Of a stretch of DNA of 64,000 nt, positions 35,748-44,484 are shown one piece after another. This DNA comes from Microbacterium sp. AK031 (GTDB taxonomy: Bacteria; Actinomycetota; Actinomycetes; Actinomycetales; Microbacteriaceae). The stretch covers positions 1 through 64,000 of the forward strand of contig NZ_JANUCA010000005.1 in assembly GCF_024807145.1 (NCBI RefSeq), given 5' to 3'. Under the pieces are notes generated by a model, which made no database searches, was not told where the DNA came from, and worked only from the letters and a program-made list of their open reading frames with translations. A program made the position numbers and the translations under genes. Numbering within the stretch: the first letter of the stretch is position 1; each line of letters begins with the position of its first letter.

Positions 35748-36398
35748 GTGGCTCGCGCATCCGTCTCTCCTGCTCCTCCCCGTGTCTCCGAACCGGATCT
35801 GCCGCGGCATCTCGAACGCGTCGAGCCGGCGCGCGGCGCAGACCTCCTCCAGGCGACGCTGCACTTGTCCGGCGACGTCGACCTCGCCCACTCCTCGCTC
35901 GAGCAGTGCGTGCTCACGGCGGATGCCGAGCGCGTCGACCTCACCGGCGCCACAGTGCTCGATGTAGATGCGAAGGATCTGCGCGTCGCCTCCATGTCAT
36001 TGCGGAACGCCGGCATCCGTCGTCTGCGCATCACCGGCGGACGCATCGGCACGCTCGATCTCAGTGGCAGCCGCCTCGACGAGCTGGAGATCCGCGACGT
36101 GCGCATCGACTACCTGACGTTCGGGGGCGCGAAAGGATCGGACATCCTCATCGCAGACTCCACGATCCGCACGCTGGATCTTCCCCAGGCCGAGATCACC
36201 CGGATGGCGTTCGTCGCCTGCCGCAGTGATGAAGTCGACCCGCGCGGTCTGCGCGCGAAGGACGTCGACCTGCGCGGACTCGACGCCGAGATCTTCACCG
36301 ATGCCAACGGCCTGCGCGGCACCACTCTCACGACGTTCCAGATCCAGAAGCTCGCGCCCGCGATCGCTGCGGGGCTGGGCATTCAGATCAAGGACTGA
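35748..36398 (+). CDS. Pentapeptide-repeat-like beta-helix protein
   Basis: A 216-residue soluble protein. From about residue 30 it shows loose five-residue periodicity with Leu/Ile/Val and small residues, as in 'LDLSGSRLDELEIRDVRIDYLTF' segments and 'DPRGLRAKDVDLRGLDAEIF', consistent with a right-handed beta-helix. Some pentapeptide proteins mimic DNA and protect gyrase, but most have no known function and nothing here points to one. It is divergent from the ileS T-box operon and converges with the arsA-type gene. Confidence 0.7.
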   Translation: MARASVSPAPPRVSEPDLPRHLERVEPARGADLLQATLHLSGDVDLAHSSLEQCVLTADAERVDLTGATVLDVDAKDLRVASMSLRNAGIRRLRITGGRIGTLDLSGSRLDELEIRDVRIDYLTFGGAKGSDILIADSTIRTLDLPQAEITRMAFVACRSDEVDPRGLRAKDVDLRGLDAEIFTDANGLRGTTLTTFQIQKLAPAIAAGLGIQIKD

Positions 36399-36441
36399 GT
36401 CCCGCGCGGTCCGAACCGGCGCAGATCGCGGCACACGCGGG

Positions 36442-37419
36442 TCAGCGAGGTGATGTCACGAGGAGTGCTGCGAGGTTCTCCAGCGCGGCGAAACCCGTGA
36501 GTTCACCCGCAACCAGCGGCACCTCCACGAGCGGCGTCCCCGGAATTCTCGCCCGAACCGACTCCAGTTGACGATCCTCCATGACGCGCCGCCGGTGCAG
36601 CAGCTCGCCCGCATCAGCCGGAGAGCGACGATTGGCCACGAGAGCGACGATATGCACGCGCATCCCTGTCAGCGTGTCGACGACCTCGAGCGTCTCTGCC
36701 ACCGGCAGAGCCTCCGCGGTGAACACGACCACGAAGCCGGCGCGCTCAGAATCGGTGATGGCCCGCTGCAGGTTCTCGAAACGCTCGCGGCGACGCTGCA
36801 GCAATCGTCGCAACTTCGCGTCAGCCGAGGGCGCAGGATCGGCCTTCCCCGTCAACCCGCGCATCGCCGCGGAGAATCGTTCAGAGCGGTCCCGGTTGCG
36901 CAGCAGAGTCTCGGTCCAGCCCGCCAGTTGCCCTGGAAGCGCGAGCAGGCGAAGCGTGTGTCCAGACGGCGCGGTATCGAACACCACCAGATCGTATTCG
37001 CGCTCCCCGAGCTCGGCGGCCTCCGCGATCCGCTCGAGTACCGCGGCTTCGTGGCTGCCGGGGGCGTGACGCGCGCGTTCCAGGTGGGCACGCGCCTCGG
37101 CATGCTGCCGCTCGGGCAGCAACCTGGTCATGGTCTGCTCGACGGCAGACAGATGTCTCTCGATCGTCGCCTCGGGGTCGATCTCCATGCCATCGAGTGT
37201 GCCGCCGTGCGCACCGGGCTGTGCCAGGCGAACGGGAGCATCACCGACCTCCCGCTCCCAGAGATGACCGAGGTTGTGCGCTGGATCGGTCGAGACCACC
37301 AGCACCCGCGCACCCTCTCTCGCTCTCGCCAGCGCGATCGCCGAAGCAAGAGAAGTCTTGCCCACGCCGCCCTTGCCGCCGATGAAGAGAATCCGGCGGC
37401 GAGGGTCCGTCAGCAGCAA
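36442..37419 (-). CDS. ArsA/Get3-family ATPase
   Basis: A 325-residue single-domain P-loop ATPase. It has the deviant Walker A 'GGKGGVGKTSLASAIALARA', 'VVSTDPAHNLGHLWE' (switch I, with the ArsA DPAH), and 'YDLVVFDTAPSGHTLRLLALP' (switch II DTAPTGHTLR type). ArsA proteins power arsenite pumps; Get3-like ones handle tail-anchored membrane proteins. No arsB, arsR or arsC is near, so arsenite transport is not supported. The start is a TTG that overlaps the cory-CC-star stop by 10 nt. The same trio order (cstA, cory-CC-star, arsA) suggests a shared task. Confidence 0.85.
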   Translation of the reverse strand: MLLTDPRRRILFIGGKGGVGKTSLASAIALARAREGARVLVVSTDPAHNLGHLWEREVGDAPVRLAQPGAHGGTLDGMEIDPEATIERHLSAVEQTMTRLLPERQHAEARAHLERARHAPGSHEAAVLERIAEAAELGEREYDLVVFDTAPSGHTLRLLALPGQLAGWTETLLRNRDRSERFSAAMRGLTGKADPAPSADAKLRRLLQRRRERFENLQRAITDSERAGFVVVFTAEALPVAETLEVVDTLTGMRVHIVALVANRRSPADAGELLHRRRVMEDRQLESVRARIPGTPLVEVPLVAGELTGFAALENLAALLVTSPR

Positions 37420-37694
37420 GAGACCTGGTCCAGGGGTGAGCGGGGCATCCCCATCCTTCGGTGCCAGGCGTGGAAGTCCTCTGCAAGCATCGGCATCAAT
37501 TCTGCACTGTAATACGCTGCGGGATCCGGTACCCCGAGTGCCTCGCCGAGAACGACCATGGTGAACAGGTCGTCCTCATCACGTCGCTCCCGAGCCAGCG
37601 TCTGCCGGTACGGCCCCGCGTAATACTCGGTCAATCCGTCCCGGAAGGCGGCCCAGCGTCGGTACAGACGCTGGGCCGCCGCACGGTTCTTCAC
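37410..37694 (-). CDS. Cory-CC-star protein
   Basis: A 94-residue soluble protein ending in Cys-Cys-stop, the feature that names this coryneform family. It starts at GTG 37694 (MKNRAAAQRLYRRWAAF), has conserved aromatic/acidic blocks 'LTEYYAGPYRQTLARE', 'VLGEALGVPDPAAYYSAELMPMLAEDFHAWHRRMGM', and ends 'DQVSCC'. It lies 3 nt after cstA and its terminal TGC TGC TGA codons overlap the arsA-type start in another frame. Function is unknown. The CC end could bind metal or be modified; both are guesses. Confidence 0.85.
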   Translation of the reverse strand: MKNRAAAQRLYRRWAAFRDGLTEYYAGPYRQTLARERRDEDDLFTMVVLGEALGVPDPAAYYSAELMPMLAEDFHAWHRRMGMPRSPLDQVSCC

Positions 37695-37697
37695 GAA

Positions 37698-39425
37698 TCA
37701 GACCTCCTCGCGAACCGCCTGCGCATTGACGTCGTCGTCTTCCGGTTCGGGCGGTTCTCGCGCCGCCTTGCGCATGGCGATGACCGCCTCGATGGCAACC
37801 CAGATGCTCGCGATGATGATGATGACATCGAGCACGAACAGCAGCCAGTCGGGCTGGGCCGGGTCAGCAAAGGACGTGAGCTGATCGATCGCCGCCCAGA
37901 ACGACATGATGAATACGAACGCCAATGGAAGAAGGGCCGGCAACGGGTTGCGGCGCTTGCGGATGAGCATCACCGCGATGATCGACAGCGTCAGCGACGC
38001 CATCAACTGGTTCGTCGTGCCGAACAGCGGCCAGATCCGCAGACCTCCATCGCCGCCGAGTCCCTGGGAGAACGTCAGGCCGAGTCCGACGATGACGACG
38101 ATGATCGTCGCCGGGATCTTAGTGACACGGATTCGCATGGAATCGCCGATCTCCTGCACGACGAATCGCAGCAATCGCATACCGGTGTCCATCGTCGTCG
38201 CGGCGAACAGCACTGCCATCGTCGCGAGCACCGTGGCGCTCAGCGACGCCGGCAGACCGATGCCGCTCTCCATGAGCGCCGCGCCTCCCTGGACGAACGC
38301 ACCGACACCGCCGGCACCGAACGAACTGTAGATCTCATCCCATTCGGCCACGGTGCGGAAGCCGCCGATGACCGCGAGGATCGTCCCCAGCGCGAGCAGC
38401 CCCTCCCCGACAGCGCCGAAGTAGCCGACGAAACGCGCATCGGTCTCCTTGTCGAGCTGCTTCGAGCTCGTCCCGGAGGACACCATGCCGTGGAAGCCTG
38501 AGATGGCACCGCAGGCGATCGTGACGAACAGCAATGGCACGAGGCTCGGCGTGCCGGCAGGCAGATCCATGTTGATCATCGGTGCGACGATCTGCGGCTT
38601 GTCTGCAGCGAACAGGGTGGCGAGGAGGACGGCGCCGTACAGAAGACCGAGGCCGACGAACAGCTGTACGCCATTGATGTAGTCGCGCGGCTGCAGCAGC
38701 ACCCAGACCGGAAGCAGCGAGGCAATCGCCCCGTAGACGAACAGCGCGACGATCCAGAACGTCGCCGGGCTCATGCCCAGGGTACTCTCGGGCAGCACGA
38801 CCGGCACCTGGTTGCCGAGCACGATCAGTGCGTACAGTGCGACGACCCCGACGATGGTGATCGGCACCAGCGGCCAGCGCAGCCGGTACACCGCCACGCC
38901 CACCAGCAGCGCCACCACGATCGCTCCCCAGGTGGGAATCACCGCGGTCGGGGTGCTGATCAGCAGATTCTTGATGACGACCGCAAAGGCGGCGATGACC
39001 ATGAGCAGCAACAGGAAGATGACCACGAGGAACAGGTTCGCCCCGCGTTTGCCGATGTAACGGGCGGAGAGGGCACCTATCGAGCGGCCCTTGTTGCGCG
39101 TCGACGCCCACAGCGCACCGAGATCGTGCATCCCGGCGAAGAGCACGGTGCCCAGCGTGACCCAGAGGAAAGCAGGGAGCCAACCCCAGATCACGGCGAT
39201 CGCCGGACCAACGATGGGCGCTGCACCGGCGACCGAGGTGAAGTGGTGCCCCCACAGGATGTATTTGTTGGTCGGCACGTAGTCGACGCCATCTTCGAGC
39301 TCGTGCGCCGGCGTCTTGAAAGAGGCGTCGAGCTTGTACACGCGCTTCGACAAATACTTCGAATAGACGAAATAGCCGAACACGAACATCGCCAAGCCGA
39401 TGAACATCAGCAGAACAGGAGTCAT
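37698..39425 (-). CDS. cstA: Carbon starvation protein A family transporter
   Basis: A 575-residue membrane protein with about 16 helices. CstA/BtsT relatives import peptides or pyruvate under carbon limitation. Family marks are 'DGVDYVPTNKYILWGHHFTSVAGAAPIVGPAIAVIWGW', 'GSMHDLGALWAS'-like 'GMHDLGALWASTRNKGRSIG', 'SGFHGMVSSGTSSKQL' and 'WPLFGTTNQLMASLTL'. The C-terminal tail is acidic. It leads a three-gene operon with cory-CC-star and an ArsA-type ATPase and has a recognisable promoter. Confidence 0.93.
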   Translation of the reverse strand: MTPVLLMFIGLAMFVFGYFVYSKYLSKRVYKLDASFKTPAHELEDGVDYVPTNKYILWGHHFTSVAGAAPIVGPAIAVIWGWLPAFLWVTLGTVLFAGMHDLGALWASTRNKGRSIGALSARYIGKRGANLFLVVIFLLLLMVIAAFAVVIKNLLISTPTAVIPTWGAIVVALLVGVAVYRLRWPLVPITIVGVVALYALIVLGNQVPVVLPESTLGMSPATFWIVALFVYGAIASLLPVWVLLQPRDYINGVQLFVGLGLLYGAVLLATLFAADKPQIVAPMINMDLPAGTPSLVPLLFVTIACGAISGFHGMVSSGTSSKQLDKETDARFVGYFGAVGEGLLALGTILAVIGGFRTVAEWDEIYSSFGAGGVGAFVQGGAALMESGIGLPASLSATVLATMAVLFAATTMDTGMRLLRFVVQEIGDSMRIRVTKIPATIIVVIVGLGLTFSQGLGGDGGLRIWPLFGTTNQLMASLTLSIIAVMLIRKRRNPLPALLPLAFVFIMSFWAAIDQLTSFADPAQPDWLLFVLDVIIIIASIWVAIEAVIAMRKAAREPPEPEDDDVNAQAVREEV

Positions 39426-39476
39426 GAAAGCTGGATTCCTCTCCGGCAGCGACCACCCTGTCGCTGTCTCGTCCCC

Positions 39477-39505
39477 ACCGTAGCAACCCTGAGAAAATGC
39501 TGAAA
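39477..39505 (-). promoter_or_regulatory. Promoter of the cstA operon
   Basis: On the minus strand TTTCAG (39500-39505) and TACGGT (39477-39482) are 17 nt apart, about 52 nt before the cstA ATG. Confidence 0.5.
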
Positions 39506-39510
39506 GAACA

Positions 39511-41013
39511 TCACCGGGGTGTCGGTGCAGACGCCGTGAGCAGCTCCTTCGTGAACGGATGCTGCGGGGCCGCGAACACCGCAGCCACAGGACCCTGCTC
39601 CACGATGACGCCGTCCTGCATGACGAGCACGTCGTCGGAGACCGCAGCGACCACGTCGAGATCGTGCGAGACGAAGATCATCGTGAGATCACGCTCGCGC
39701 TGCAGACGCCCGAGCAGCAGCAGCACCTTCTCGCGCACGGACGGGTCCAGCGCGGACACCGGCTCGTCGAGCACCAGCACATCCGGGTCTGCGGCGAGCG
39801 CTCTCGCGATCGCTGCACGCTGCCTCTGCCCGCCGGACAGCTGCGCCGGGCGGCGTCGACCGAGGGATGCGTCGAGACCCACCTCGGCCATCAACGCCGC
39901 CACGCGCGCGGCACGAGCGGCGCGCGGCACCTCACCCGCCTCCAGCGCCTCACGAAGCGACCGATCGATCGTCCAACGGGGATCGAAGGCTCCGAGCGGG
40001 TTCTGATGCACGAGCTGCACCCTGTGCTCGCCGTTCCAACGGAGCTCACCGGAGTCCGGCTTCTCCACGCCGACGAACATGCGTGCGAGCGTGGTCTTCC
40101 CAGACCCCGACTCCCCCACGATCCCCAGAGTCTGCCCCTGGAGCAGTGTGAAGGACGCCCCGTCGACGGCCGGAATGCCCGAGAAAGCCTTCGACACCTC
40201 GACGCCTGTGAGCACTGCGTCCCCCAGGCCGAAGCGGTCCGCACGGGGCTCGTGCCTCGTCGCGGCGATCAGCTCACGGGTGTATTCTTCCTGCGGCGCA
40301 TCCAGCACATCCGCGATCGCACCCTGCTCGATTACCCGCCCCGCGCGCATCACCATCACCCGATCAGCCACACAGCGCACCGCCGCGATGTCATGGCTTA
40401 TGAAGACCACGGCCGTGCCGGCATCCGCGATCGAACGCAGCAGACCGAGCACGCGCGCCTGCACCGTGGCATCCAACGCCGTCGTCGGCTCATCGGCGAC
40501 GAGCACCGCCGGCCCACCGGCGAGTGCGGAGGCGATCAGCGCCCGCTGGCGCAGCCCGCCGGAGAGCTCGTGCGGATACTGGCCCGCACGCCGCGCGGCA
40601 TCCGTCATGGAAACCGATTCGAGCAGCTCGACCGCCCGATCCCGACGCTCGCGTCTCGACAGCCGGGTGTGAATCGCAAGAGGCTCTGCCACCTCGGCGC
40701 CGACGCGTCGCAGAGGGTCGAGCGACACCAGGGCATCCTGCGAGACCAGCCCGATCCGGTTCCCCCGCAGCTCACGCCAGTCGGAGTCGGAGAAGTCCCG
40801 TGCATCCACGCCGTCGACGCTGAGCACGTCGGCTGCGACGAGTGCGGCATCCGGCGTCAGACCGAGCAGCGCGGATGCCGTGAGCGACTTCCCGGCACCG
40901 GACTCTCCCACGATGGCCAGACATTCGCCGGGTGCGACGTCGAACGACACGCCGTCGACAAGACGCATCCCACGGATCGTGATCGACAGATCCTGCACGA
41001 CGAGCGCGCTCAT
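39511..41013 (-). CDS. Peptide ABC transporter, fused double ATPase (DppD-DppF type)
   Basis: A 500-residue protein carrying two complete ABC domains in tandem. Domain 1 has Walker A 'GESGAGKSLTASALLG', signature 'LSGGLRQRALIASALAG' and Walker B 'VLVADEPTTALD'. Domain 2 has 'GESGSGKTTLARMFVG', 'LSGGQRQRAAIARALAA' and 'VLVLDEPVSALD'. This fusion replaces the separate DppD and DppF of E. coli. The start at 41013 (MSALVVQDLSI) overlaps the stop of the permease gene by 1 nt. It supplies energy for the oligopeptide importer encoded just upstream. Confidence 0.93.
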   Translation of the reverse strand: MSALVVQDLSITIRGMRLVDGVSFDVAPGECLAIVGESGAGKSLTASALLGLTPDAALVAADVLSVDGVDARDFSDSDWRELRGNRIGLVSQDALVSLDPLRRVGAEVAEPLAIHTRLSRRERRDRAVELLESVSMTDAARRAGQYPHELSGGLRQRALIASALAGGPAVLVADEPTTALDATVQARVLGLLRSIADAGTAVVFISHDIAAVRCVADRVMVMRAGRVIEQGAIADVLDAPQEEYTRELIAATRHEPRADRFGLGDAVLTGVEVSKAFSGIPAVDGASFTLLQGQTLGIVGESGSGKTTLARMFVGVEKPDSGELRWNGEHRVQLVHQNPLGAFDPRWTIDRSLREALEAGEVPRAARAARVAALMAEVGLDASLGRRRPAQLSGGQRQRAAIARALAADPDVLVLDEPVSALDPSVREKVLLLLGRLQRERDLTMIFVSHDLDVVAAVSDDVLVMQDGVIVEQGPVAAVFAAPQHPFTKELLTASAPTPR

Positions 41014-41870
41014 CACGCCCTCCCCTCGGCCCGCGCGCGCAGCGTCCGACCGACGATGGTCGCTGAGACCACTGTGAGCGTGATCGCCACACCGGGGAAC
41101 ACGGCGATCCACCAGGCCGTGCCGAGCACGTTGCGCCCGCCCGAGAGCATGAGACCCCACTCCGGCGACGGTTCGATCGGTCCGAGTCCGAGGAAGCTGA
41201 GGCCTGCGGCTGCGAGGATGCTGGAGCCGATGCCGATCGTCGCGAGCACGCTGAGCGAGCCGAGCACACCGGGAACCACATGGCGGATGAACGCCCGCAT
41301 CGGCGGCACCCCGAGAATGCGGGCCGCCTCGACATGCTCGGCGAGGGAAAGCGACCGCGTCTGCACCCGCGCAAGTCGCACGTACACGGGGACGGCCGCG
41401 ATCGTCACGGCGATCGCGACATTCGTCGGTCCGGGTCCCAGCACTGCCACCACCACCAGCGCGACGAGGAATTCCGGGAATGCGAGCAGCACATCCGTGA
41501 CACGCATCACCGTCGCGTCGATGGCCCGAGGGGCGATGCCGGACAGCGCACCGACGACGAGGCCGATCACCAGCGCCAACGCAGTGGCGAGCAGTCCGAT
41601 TCCCACCGAACGACCCGCGCCGTGGACGACGCGGGAGAACACGTCACGCCCGCTCTGATCCGTGCCGAACAGGTGCGACGCACTCGGCGGCGACAACGCG
41701 GCACGCACATCGGTGCGCAGCGGGTCGTGCGTCGCGATCAGCTGAGGGAACAGCGCCATGGTCGCGACGACGGCGAGAACGGCGAGCGCCGCCCAGGGCA
41801 GTACTCGCCGTGAGACTCCTGCCTGCGGTGCCGTGCGCACATGGCCGTCCAACCTGGGCGATACGCTCAT
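41013..41870 (-). CDS. Peptide ABC transporter permease (DppC type)
   Basis: A 285-residue inner-membrane permease with an N-terminal helix, then the OppBC core. Marks are 'HLFGTDQSGRDVFSRVVHGAGRSVGIGLLATALALVIGLVVG', 'MRVTDVLLAFPEFLVAL' and the ATPase-coupling loop 'EAARILGVPPMRAFIRHVVPGVLG'. 'LSFLGLGPIEPSPEWGLMLSGGR' is typical for DppC. ATG 41870 overlaps the end of the DppB-type gene by 4 nt. Confidence 0.92.
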   Translation of the reverse strand: MSVSPRLDGHVRTAPQAGVSRRVLPWAALAVLAVVATMALFPQLIATHDPLRTDVRAALSPPSASHLFGTDQSGRDVFSRVVHGAGRSVGIGLLATALALVIGLVVGALSGIAPRAIDATVMRVTDVLLAFPEFLVALVVVAVLGPGPTNVAIAVTIAAVPVYVRLARVQTRSLSLAEHVEAARILGVPPMRAFIRHVVPGVLGSLSVLATIGIGSSILAAAGLSFLGLGPIEPSPEWGLMLSGGRNVLGTAWWIAVFPGVAITLTVVSATIVGRTLRARAEGRA

Positions 41871-42820
41871 GCGCTCACCTCCCGAACGCGCGCGTCGATG
41901 GGACGCAGACGCGGATCGAGCAACGGGTACAGCAGCTCGACGATGAGGTTGACTATCACGAACACCAGCGCACTGAACAGGATGATCCCGGTGATCACCG
42001 GAAGGTCGCGGTCGGTGATCGCCGACAGTGTCACGCGCCCGAGCCCCGGGCGGGCGAACACCGTCTCGACGAGAACGGCGCCGCCCAGCAGCGATCCGAC
42101 GAGGTAGGCGGCGAGGGTGAGAGCACCTGCGGCGCCATGGCGGAGCGTGTGGTGGGCAGTGAGGCGCACTTGTCCTGCCCCGTGCGCACGGACCGTGGTC
42201 GCCCATGGCTGCCGCTCCGCCGCCTCGATGCCGTCGCGCAGCACCTGACCGAGCAGAGCCGCGACGGGCAGCGCGAGCGTGACGGCAGGGAGCACGATCG
42301 TCGCCGGATTGCGCGTGCCGGAGACCGGGAACCACCCCAGCCCGAACGCGAAGACGCTCAAAAGCAGGATGCCGATCCAGAACACCGGAGACGACAGCAC
42401 AACGAGCTCTAGCCCGGCGACGACACCGCGCGACACCCTGCCGCGGGCGAACAATGCCACGGCGAGGGCGAGAACCACCGCGATCACGAGGGCGAGTGCC
42501 GTCAGCTGCACTGTGGCGCCGAGCTGGCGACCGATCACCTCGGTCACCGGCATCCGCAGCTGATACGACTCGCCCAGGTTTCCCTGCAGCAGTTGCCAGA
42601 GGTAGGAGAAGTACTGCTCGAGCGGCGGGCGGTCCAGTCCGAGTTCGGCCCGTATGCCGTCTTTGACCGCCTCGCTCACCTGTGCCTGCGGCCCGAGCAT
42701 CACCGAGACCGGATCGCCGGGGATCACCCTGAATGCGAGGAAGGCGAGCGTCGCCGCACCCCACAGCACGATGACGACGGATGCCGCGAGTCCCGCAACC
42801 CGGATGATCAGAGGCTTCAC
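41867..42820 (-). CDS. Peptide ABC transporter permease (DppB type)
   Basis: A permease of about 317 residues. The N-terminal helix is followed by 'FRVIPGDPVSVMLGP', then the core 'LGATVQLTALALVIAVVLALAVALFARG', and 'LVGSLLGGAVLVETVFARPGLGRVTLSAITDRDLPVITGIILFSALVFVIVNLIVELLYPLLDPRLR', a DppB-type ending. GTG 42820 (VKPLIIRVAGL) is preferred because it follows the binding-protein stop by 7 nt; ATG 42847 inside that gene is the alternative. Pairs with the DppC-type permease. Confidence 0.9.
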   Translation of the reverse strand: MKPLIIRVAGLAASVVIVLWGAATLAFLAFRVIPGDPVSVMLGPQAQVSEAVKDGIRAELGLDRPPLEQYFSYLWQLLQGNLGESYQLRMPVTEVIGRQLGATVQLTALALVIAVVLALAVALFARGRVSRGVVAGLELVVLSSPVFWIGILLLSVFAFGLGWFPVSGTRNPATIVLPAVTLALPVAALLGQVLRDGIEAAERQPWATTVRAHGAGQVRLTAHHTLRHGAAGALTLAAYLVGSLLGGAVLVETVFARPGLGRVTLSAITDRDLPVITGIILFSALVFVIVNLIVELLYPLLDPRLRPIDARVREVSA

Positions 42821-42827
42821 GACCGGA

Positions 42828-44447
42828 TCAGCCGACCGTGACCTCATAGAACAGCGGACGGCCGTACAGGTCGTACTCGAGACCTGAGACGGTGTCGTTC
42901 ACGGCGGTGATGAGCGACGGGCTGTAGAGCGGCACGATCGCAGTGTACCCAGCGTTCCACTGCTGCAGCTGCTGGTAGATCGCTGCCCGCGCGTCGGCAT
43001 CGCCGGTGGAGATACCCTCCTCGAGCAGCCCGTCGATCTCAGGATCGGTGACCTGCGAGGCGTTCTGGAAGCCGTCGGTGTGCAGGTGGCTGCGGAGCAG
43101 ATCACCGTCGACACCGGAGAAGCCCCAGTCCGTGAGATCGAACGTCTTCGGACCGTACTGCTCGTTGTAGGCGCCCGGTTCGAGCACCTCGCGCACCACC
43201 TCGAAGCCGATGTCGGCGAGATCGGACTGGATGGCGTTGGCCAGGGCGGCGTTGTCGTCGGACACCGGCGTGTAGGCGATCCATCGCACGGAGAGCCGCT
43301 TGCCGTCCTTCATGCGGATGCCGTCGCCGTCGCGCTCGGTCCATCCGGCCTCGTCCAGCAGGCTGTTCGCCTCATCCTGATCGAACGGCCAACTGCCTTC
43401 GAGCGAGGCGTCGTATCCCGGGGTCGTGGAACCCAGGATGCTCCAGGCGCGGGGGAACTGGCCGAAGAAGATCTCCTCGACCGCGGCGTCGATGTCGACA
43501 CCTCTGGCGAACGCCTGCCGCACCTTCTCATCCGCGAACACACCGTACTTCTCGTTCAGGTACAGCGAGTACGGCAGGCCGGGGTATTCGTTCGAGTCGA
43601 CCGTGAGCGTGTCAGGCAACGAGGCTGCGAGGTTCGGCGGGATGTTGCTGGCGAGGTCGGCCTCGCCGCTCTCCACCACGCCTGCCCGGACAGAGGCCTC
43701 CGGCAGTATCTCGACGCGCAGCGTCTCGAACTGTGCAGCCTTCGCACCAACAGGACCCCACGCGTAGTCGGGGTTGCGGGTATAGACGATCTCCTGATCC
43801 GGTGTGTACTCGGTGAGTTCGAAAGGTCCTGTGCCCACCGTGACATCCGGGCCGCCCGCCTTCAGCTGATCGGCCGAGCTCTCGAGCACCGCCGGCGAGT
43901 AGAAGCCGAGCAGCGGAGTGCTCGCCGCCTGCAGGAACGGCGCATAAGGCTGGCTGAAGCTGACCTCGACCGTGTGCTCGTCGATCACCTCGGTGCCGGC
44001 GTAGAAGTCGGCGCCGAGCATGCTCGCCGCCTGGGCCGAGGCCGTCTCGGGGTCGGCGATGCGATCGAAGTTCGCCTTCACGGCGTCCGCATCGAACCGT
44101 TCCCCGTCGTGGAAGGTGACGTCGTCGCGCAGATCGAACGTGTAGGTGGTGCTGTCCTCCGACACGGTCCAGTCGGTGGCGAGCCACGGGGAGAACGATC
44201 CGTCGGACTCCTGGAAGACCAGCGAGTCGAGCGCGACTCGCTGCACCATGCTCGACACGTCGAGCTGGCTTGTCTGCGGATCCATGTGCCCGGCCGAGAG
44301 GTTCGCCCCTTCGATGGCCCAGATCACTTCTCCGCCTCCCTCGCCTTCCGAGGAGCCACCAGGGCCGGCGCAGGCGCTGAGCGCCAGAGCGGTGGCCGCG
44401 GCGAGCGCGGTGATGGGCAGAATACGGCGCACGAGCGTGGTAGGCAT
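42828..44447 (-). CDS. Peptide-binding lipoprotein of the ABC transporter (family 5)
   Basis: A 539-residue extracellular solute-binding protein of the OppA/DppA fold. A signal peptide ends at the lipobox 'LSAC' (Cys26). Family marks are 'DWTVSEDSTTYTFDLRDDVTFHDGERFDADAVKANFDRIADP', 'AGGPDVTVGTGPFELTEYTPDQEIVYTRNPDYAWG' and 'VRQAFARGVDIDAAVEEIFFG'. It presents peptides or other small solutes to the permeases encoded downstream. The ATG at 44447 follows the dipeptidase stop by 37 nt, so both probably share a transcript. Confidence 0.92.
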   Translation of the reverse strand: MPTTLVRRILPITALAAATALALSACAGPGGSSEGEGGGEVIWAIEGANLSAGHMDPQTSQLDVSSMVQRVALDSLVFQESDGSFSPWLATDWTVSEDSTTYTFDLRDDVTFHDGERFDADAVKANFDRIADPETASAQAASMLGADFYAGTEVIDEHTVEVSFSQPYAPFLQAASTPLLGFYSPAVLESSADQLKAGGPDVTVGTGPFELTEYTPDQEIVYTRNPDYAWGPVGAKAAQFETLRVEILPEASVRAGVVESGEADLASNIPPNLAASLPDTLTVDSNEYPGLPYSLYLNEKYGVFADEKVRQAFARGVDIDAAVEEIFFGQFPRAWSILGSTTPGYDASLEGSWPFDQDEANSLLDEAGWTERDGDGIRMKDGKRLSVRWIAYTPVSDDNAALANAIQSDLADIGFEVVREVLEPGAYNEQYGPKTFDLTDWGFSGVDGDLLRSHLHTDGFQNASQVTDPEIDGLLEEGISTGDADARAAIYQQLQQWNAGYTAIVPLYSPSLITAVNDTVSGLEYDLYGRPLFYEVTVG

Positions 44448-44484
44448 GCGAGTCCTCAGAAAGAGTGAAGGGGGTCTCTCGATT

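Noticed and set aside
36442..37419. Arsenite pump ATPase of an ars operon
   Set aside because: No arsB, arsC or metal-type arsR is adjacent, and the ATPase has a single domain; only the family is supported.
39559..41658. 699-codon plus-strand frame opposite the peptide ABC genes
   Set aside because: Long only because G+C-rich reverse frames lack stops; the composition is His/Arg-rich and no motif is present.
41871..42764. 583-codon version of the DppC-type gene
   Set aside because: The extra part lies out of frame inside the DppB-type gene, which has clear permease motifs.
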